From Alphaproteobacteria bacterium UBA1301 (GTDB taxonomy: Bacteria; Pseudomonadota; Alphaproteobacteria; Micropepsales; Micropepsaceae), in the NCBI GenBank assembly GCA_002307725.1, contig DBUB01000008.1, forward strand, positions 156,329-220,328: 64,000 nucleotides of DNA, read 5' to 3'. The notes under the pieces are model-generated. The model saw only the letters and a list, made by a program, of their open reading frames with translations. It made no database searches and was not told the origin of the DNA. Shown here in pieces: positions 62,101-64,000 of this stretch. Every line of letters begins with the position of its first letter. Position 1 is the first letter of the stretch. Position numbers and translations under genes: made by a program.

Positions 62101-62505
62101 CGGCGGCCGTTCGAAGTGTTCATCAACTCGAAGAACATGGAAGCTTACGCCTGGACGCTGGCGCTGACGCGAATGATCTCGGCGGTATTCCGGCGCGGCG
62201 GCGATGTGTCGTTCGTGGTCGACGAGCTGAAGGCGGTGTTCGATCCGCGCGGCGGCCAGTGGATGGAAGGCCATTACGTGCCCTCGCTGCTCGCGGCGAT
62301 CGGCGAGGTGATCCACAAACATCTGGTCGCGATCGGCTTCATGGCCGAGCACGGCGACACGCTGGCGCCCGACGGCAAGAAGGTGGCTGCCATCGCGGCG
62401 GAAGGGGCCCCGGCCCGTCACTGCCCGCGCTGCGGCTCGCCCAGCTTCGTCAAGCTGGAAGGGTGCGACTCGTGCCTGTCATGCAGCTATTCGAAGTGCG
62501 GCTAG
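59101..62505 (+). CDS. nrdJ: Adenosylcobalamin-dependent (class II) ribonucleotide reductase, intein-containing precursor
   Basis: Reduces ribonucleotides to deoxyribonucleotides with a B12-generated radical. The precursor is 1134 aa from ATG 59101; removal of the 379-residue intein leaves 755 aa. Extein landmarks: FLPAGRILAGAGTGRSVTLF with a pair-forming Cys nearby (NCFVMG), GGGIGYDFSTIRPKGAPV, then ATNP | CGEQPLPPYGACLLGSINL. The radical cysteine of NPCGE is the residue right after the intein. SIAPTGTISLYAGNVSSGIE and a C-terminal zinc/redox tail (HCPRCGSPSFVKLEGCDSCL) follow. Upstream in-frame starts at 59071 and 59041 are less likely. A LexA-type box precedes it. Confidence 0.95.
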   Translation: MSDIAHQIWDMKYRFRQPDGTPVDSDVAASWARVALAASQAEAPEDRRSQALAFAEALAGYRFLPAGRILAGAGTGRSVTLFNCFVMGTIADSMDGIFSALREAALTLQQGGGIGYDFSTIRPKGAPVEGVGADASGPVSFMDVWDAMCRTIMSAGSRRGAMMATLMCDHPDIEDFITAKRRQGRLQMFNLSVLVTDAFMAAVKADEDWPLSFGGRVYRTVKARALWDAIMRSTYDFAEPGVIFIDRINAENNLGYCETIRATNPCLTGDSWIMTAAGARQIRDLVGQSFTAIADGKPWPSDPRGFFSNGVKPVVRLATQQGYALRLTADHRVRKITRRTRWSSDWEWCETGHLAAGDEVLLHNHRSLTLEQSAESAARDDAEGYLLGALIGDGVLNADKAVLSVWPGQRVANGDDDRPGVRGIMARTLGAAQLLPHRSDFSGWIAVPGHGEFRLALGALKRLAADHGLEPGHKAITPAIEKRSPAFARAFLQAFFDADGSVQGSQAKGVSIRLSQSDLARLEAVQRMLLRLGIAGTIYQDRRPPKATVLPDGKGGHRRYQTDAQHELVISGDNLKTFADRIGFADTKKAGQLVRVLSGYKRHLNHSAFVATVSVIEPAGEEEVFDAAIPGLNAFDANGLWAHNCGEQPLPPYGACLLGSINLARLVKHPFEDGAELDTAELARLTTTAIRLLDNVIDVSRFPLPGQRAEAEAKRRIGLGVTGLADALIFCRTKYGSPASIVLIEHWLETMAHAAYRASVELARLKGAFPLFDVDEYLLRPFIRRLPYDLREDIARYGIRNGLLTSIAPTGTISLYAGNVSSGIEPVFAYSYSRRVLMPDGTPEEQIVRDYAVAAFHAKFGDSAELPDYFVSAQTLAPEDHLAVQAAAQKYIDSSISKTINLPASISFAAFKDVYMTAYETGCKGCTTYRPNEVTGSVLTVTETEVDDDADDMPKTGDIVYMHRPLDRPDVLIGQTYKIKWLDSDHAFYITVNDVETDGRRRPFEVFINSKNMEAYAWTLALTRMISAVFRRGGDVSFVVDELKAVFDPRGGQWMEGHYVPSLLAAIGEVIHKHLVAIGFMAEHGDTLAPDGKKVAAIAAEGAPARHCPRCGSPSFVKLEGCDSCLSCSYSKCG
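59896..61032 (+). other. Intein with LAGLIDADG homing-endonuclease domain, within NrdJ
   Basis: A self-splicing protein intron of 379 residues, precursor residues 266-644. Block A is C-L-T-G-D-S-W-I-M at the N-terminus with Cys1. Block B is ALRLTADHRVRKI with the T-x-x-H motif. Endonuclease block C is GYLLGALIGDGVLN and block E is FLQAFFDADGSVQG; both keep the metal-binding Asp, so the endonuclease looks intact. Block F is EEVFDAAIPGLNAFDANGLW, and block G is A-H-N with +1 Cys. Every residue required for splicing is present. Confidence 0.95.
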
Positions 62506-62650
62506 AGTGACTCGGCCCTCTGCGAGAGCCGACTAGCGACGTGTAATTTATTTGCATTAGGTCACGGGACTAGGCGACGACAGACAAACGCGCCTCAAAT
62601 GTTCGGGGATCAACCCCCTGATTAACTCTCGCCACAGCACTTATGTATTC

Positions 62651-62974
62651 AGATAAAAACGCAGCAGCTTTGCCGTGTTGCCTCGACCATGATAGCTATC
62701 TGACGCCGAAGTAGTTGTTATACATATACGAACGTTCCATATATTTTTGTTTATAAACAACACGTTATTAGACTTTTGTGTCTACCACTTCAAAGTACAA
62801 GTATATACCAATTCGACACCTTCGATGATTTGGTGCCAGCCTGATCGCATACCACAGCATTAATACGGTTGGCAGGTGACGACTACGATCCCACGGTCTT
62901 CCAATAACTCATTGTTTAACATATATAATACTCCTTCTGAGTGTTCTTGGTTGGTTTCTCAGATTTATGGCGCC
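62651..62974. repeat. 324-bp tandem direct repeat, copy 1
   Basis: Begins AGATAAAAACGCAGCAGC and ends TTATGGCGCC. Nearly identical to 62975-63298, with only scattered substitutions seen (for example GAACGTTCC versus TAACGTTCC). AT-rich compared with the rest of the window. It contains a GATAGCTATC palindrome, the palindrome TTGTTTATAAACAA (62747-62760), and a minus-strand 20-codon ORF. From the nrdJ stop to 62650 I see only a weak hairpin (CGGCCCTC-TGC-GAGAGCCG) and no gene. Confidence 0.92.
62860..62922 (-). CDS. Candidate 20-residue peptide encoded in repeat copy 1
   Basis: Minus-strand ORF MLNNELLEDRGIVVVTCQPY, then TAA. A strong AGAAGGAG stands eight bases before the ATG. The same peptide is encoded in copy 2. 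After TAA the same frame continues CCGMRSGWHQIIEGVELVYT to a second stop. No family recognised. The strand points toward nrdJ, but no gene is led by it. Confidence 0.35.
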   Translation of the reverse strand: MLNNELLEDRGIVVVTCQPY

Positions 62975-63298
62975 AGATAAAAACGCAGCAGCTTTGCCGT
63001 GTTGCCTCGACCATGATAGCTATCTGACGCCGAAGTAGTTGTTATACATATACTAACGTTCCATATATTTTTGTTTATAAACAACACGTTATTAGACTTT
63101 TGTGTCTACCACTTCAAAGTACAAGTATATACCAATTCGACACCTTCGATGATTTGGTGCCAGCCTGATCGCATACCACAGCATTAGTACGGTTGGCAGG
63201 TGACGACTACGATCCCACGGTCTTCCAATAACTCATTGTTTAACATACATAATACTCCTTCTGAGTGTTCTTGGTTGGTTTCTCAGATTTATGGCGCC
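62975..63298. repeat. 324-bp tandem direct repeat, copy 2
   Basis: Second full unit, contiguous with copy 1 with an exact 324-bp period (AGATAAAAACG at 62651, 62975 and 63299). Its palindrome copy is 63071-63084 and its peptide ORF 63184-63246. Confidence 0.92.
63184..63246 (-). CDS. Candidate 20-residue peptide encoded in repeat copy 2
   Basis: Encodes exactly the same 20 residues as the copy-1 ORF; the only base difference within the ORF is synonymous (TAT versus TAC for the last Tyr). The AGAAGGAG ribosome-binding site is kept, while a base between it and ATG differs. Confidence 0.35.
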   Translation of the reverse strand: MLNNELLEDRGIVVVTCQPY

Positions 63299-63327
63299 AG
63301 ATAAAAACGCGGCAGCTTTGCCGTGTT
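63299..63327. repeat. Truncated third copy of the 324-bp repeat
   Basis: AGATAAAAACGCGGCAGC then TTTGCCGTGTT matches the first 29 bases of the unit with one change, after which similarity stops. Unique sequence continues to the next gene. Confidence 0.8.
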
Positions 63328-63421
63328 ACGGCGAGTGTTCACAAGACACGTACGCAATGACCGTATCGGAGCGCGCCAAAACTAACCCATGGCGATTATG
63401 TTTTACCTTATTACAAAGCAT

Positions 63422-63451
63422 TTGACAGAATCACTATGTTGTATTTATCTT
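63422..63451 (+). promoter_or_regulatory. Candidate sigma-70 promoter
   Basis: A perfect TTGACA at 63422-63427, then an 18-bp spacer, then TATCTT at 63446-63451. It precedes the ATG at 63476 by about 25 bp, so the leader would be very short. Confidence 0.4.
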
Positions 63452-63475
63452 CGCTTACGATATAGGAGTATAGAA

Positions 63476-63835
63476 ATGCCGACGGCATCAATTACCCTCT
63501 TAAGCGGCGCAAAGGTTGTCATTGAGGGAAGCCAAGCCGAGGTGGCGAACTTGATCGCCACATTCCAGGGCAACCAAACACCTTCGAAGCGGAAGGGCGC
63601 GCGCGCGCCTACAAGAACCGCAGTTACGCGGGAGGGTCCGATGCAGTTGCTTCTGGACCTGATCGACAGCGACTTTTTCAAAACACCACAGGAGCTCAGC
63701 GCAATTCGAATGGCGCTCGAAGCGCAGGGGCATTTCTACCCAACGACAACATTGTCGCCGTTGGTGCTCCGTCTAGTGCGGAGCAAACAGCTCCGTCGCA
63801 TCAAAGTCCAAAAGCGGTGGACCTATGTCCGATAG
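63476..63835 (+). CDS. Small protein of unknown function, possible winged-helix fold (119 aa)
   Basis: From ATG 63476, with AGGAG about eight bases upstream, the protein starts MPTASITLLSGAKVVIEGSQ. A short N-terminal beta/alpha part is followed by a basic linker (PSKRKGARAPTRTAVTREG). The C-terminal part, FFKTPQELSAIRMALEAQGH then FYPTTTLSPLVLRLVRSKQL-RRIK, has the helix-turn-helix-wing look of small DNA-binding or scaffold domains. I do not recognise a named family. It lies in the AT-rich segment, four bases before the next start codon, so the two genes form one operon. Confidence 0.7.
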   Translation: MPTASITLLSGAKVVIEGSQAEVANLIATFQGNQTPSKRKGARAPTRTAVTREGPMQLLLDLIDSDFFKTPQELSAIRMALEAQGHFYPTTTLSPLVLRLVRSKQLRRIKVQKRWTYVR

Positions 63836-63839
63836 GGAG

Positions 63840-64000
63840 ATGAGTATGCCGGAGAAATCATTGACCGAAGCCGTCGCAAATATTGTCGATCAATTGAAGG
63901 AATTTACGTCGGAAGATCGGCATCGAATCGTGTCGGCGTCGATGACCCTATTGGGCGAAGCGCCGACACAAATCGTTTCCAATAATGAGACTCCGAACGA
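63840..64000 (+). CDS. Unknown protein, truncated by the window edge
   Basis: Starts at ATG 63840 in GGGAGATGAGT, or at the second in-frame ATG 63846 with GGGAG upstream. Visible residues begin MSMPEKSLTEAVANIVDQLK and continue EFTSEDRHRIVSASMTLLGE. The frame is open to base 64000. The visible part looks like a helical N-terminal module; the function cannot be judged without the rest. Same operon as the preceding gene. Confidence 0.65.
   Translation, partial: MSMPEKSLTEAVANIVDQLKEFTSEDRHRIVSASMTLLGEAPTQIVSNNETPN

Noticed and set aside
62651..63327. CRISPR array
   Set aside because: The period is 324 bp with no alternation of short repeats and unique spacers; this is a long tandem duplication.

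Overview
The window is GC-rich chromosomal DNA from an alphaproteobacterium, except for an AT-rich right end. The evidence is gene content and local order: kdsB-pheA divergent from a membrane-anchored cytochrome c, tlpA divergent from argH-lptM-lysA-DUF4175, an MJ0042-type zinc-finger gene divergent from ftsE-ftsX, a Tad/Cpa pilus locus, a BtaA/BtaB betaine-lipid pair and a B12-dependent ribonucleotide reductase. The genus cannot be fixed from this window; a Rhizobiales- or Micropepsales-like organism fits. No tRNA, rRNA, CRISPR array, transposase or prophage gene was seen.

Layout. 1-1.9 kb: dnaX (runs off the left edge) and the SRP RNA on the minus strand. 2-9.2 kb: nudC, a small membrane protein, a secreted tannase-family esterase, pheA and kdsB, cycM, a hydroxyacid dehydrogenase and a GST. 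9.2-10.3 kb: an orphan TAXI-type binding protein. 10.4-24.4 kb: the Tad pilus region. A minus-strand operon runs flp, cpaA, cpaB, cpaC, cpaD, cpaE, tadA, tadB, tadC. It is accompanied by a TPR protein, an ICMT-like methyltransferase, a free-standing pilus N-domain protein, tadG and two TadE/F pseudopilins. 24.4-31.2 kb: tesB, btaA-btaB, an OmpA-like porin, asd and two unknowns. 31.2-34 kb: repeat-rich DNA around a gene split by an in-frame amber codon. 34-41.9 kb: a UbiH-type hydroxylase, glnK-amtB, a TraB/GumN protein, an aminotransferase and ftsK. 42-46 kb: a DNase II-like secreted nuclease, an esterase and a Tat-exported EreA/ChaN-like protein. 46-55 kb: etfBA, a 3-hydroxybutyryl-CoA dehydrogenase, tlpA, argH-lptM-lysA-DUF4175. 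54.6-59 kb: hpt with the zinc-finger gene, ftsEX, a YdcF protein and plsC. 59-62.5 kb: nrdJ with an intein. 62.5-64 kb: an AT-rich segment with a 324-bp tandem repeat and two small genes, the last cut by the window edge.

How the parts work together. The Tad genes encode pilin, prepilin peptidase, secretin, ATPase, inner-membrane platform and minor pilins, so one surface adhesion machine fills 14 kb. Two CtrA-like boxes sit at its pilin and tadG/tadE promoter regions. asd, lysA, the DapC-like aminotransferase, argH and pheA cover amino-acid biosynthesis. ftsK, ftsEX, dnaX and nrdJ cover replication and division. etfBA with the hydroxybutyryl-CoA dehydrogenase belong to acyl-CoA metabolism.

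Most notable. (1) A complete LAGLIDADG-containing intein interrupts NrdJ immediately before its catalytic cysteine, with a LexA-type box upstream of the gene. (2) A 324-bp direct repeat carries, in each copy, the same strongly Shine-Dalgarno-led 20-codon ORF and a 14-bp palindrome. (3) A bacterial DNase II-like gene sits between the real ftsK 3' end and a diverged copy of that 3' end. (4) A gamma-glutamylcyclotransferase-fold gene is interrupted by one amber codon. (5) A dispersed palindromic repeat occurs about seven times, once apparently inside a pseudopilin reading frame.
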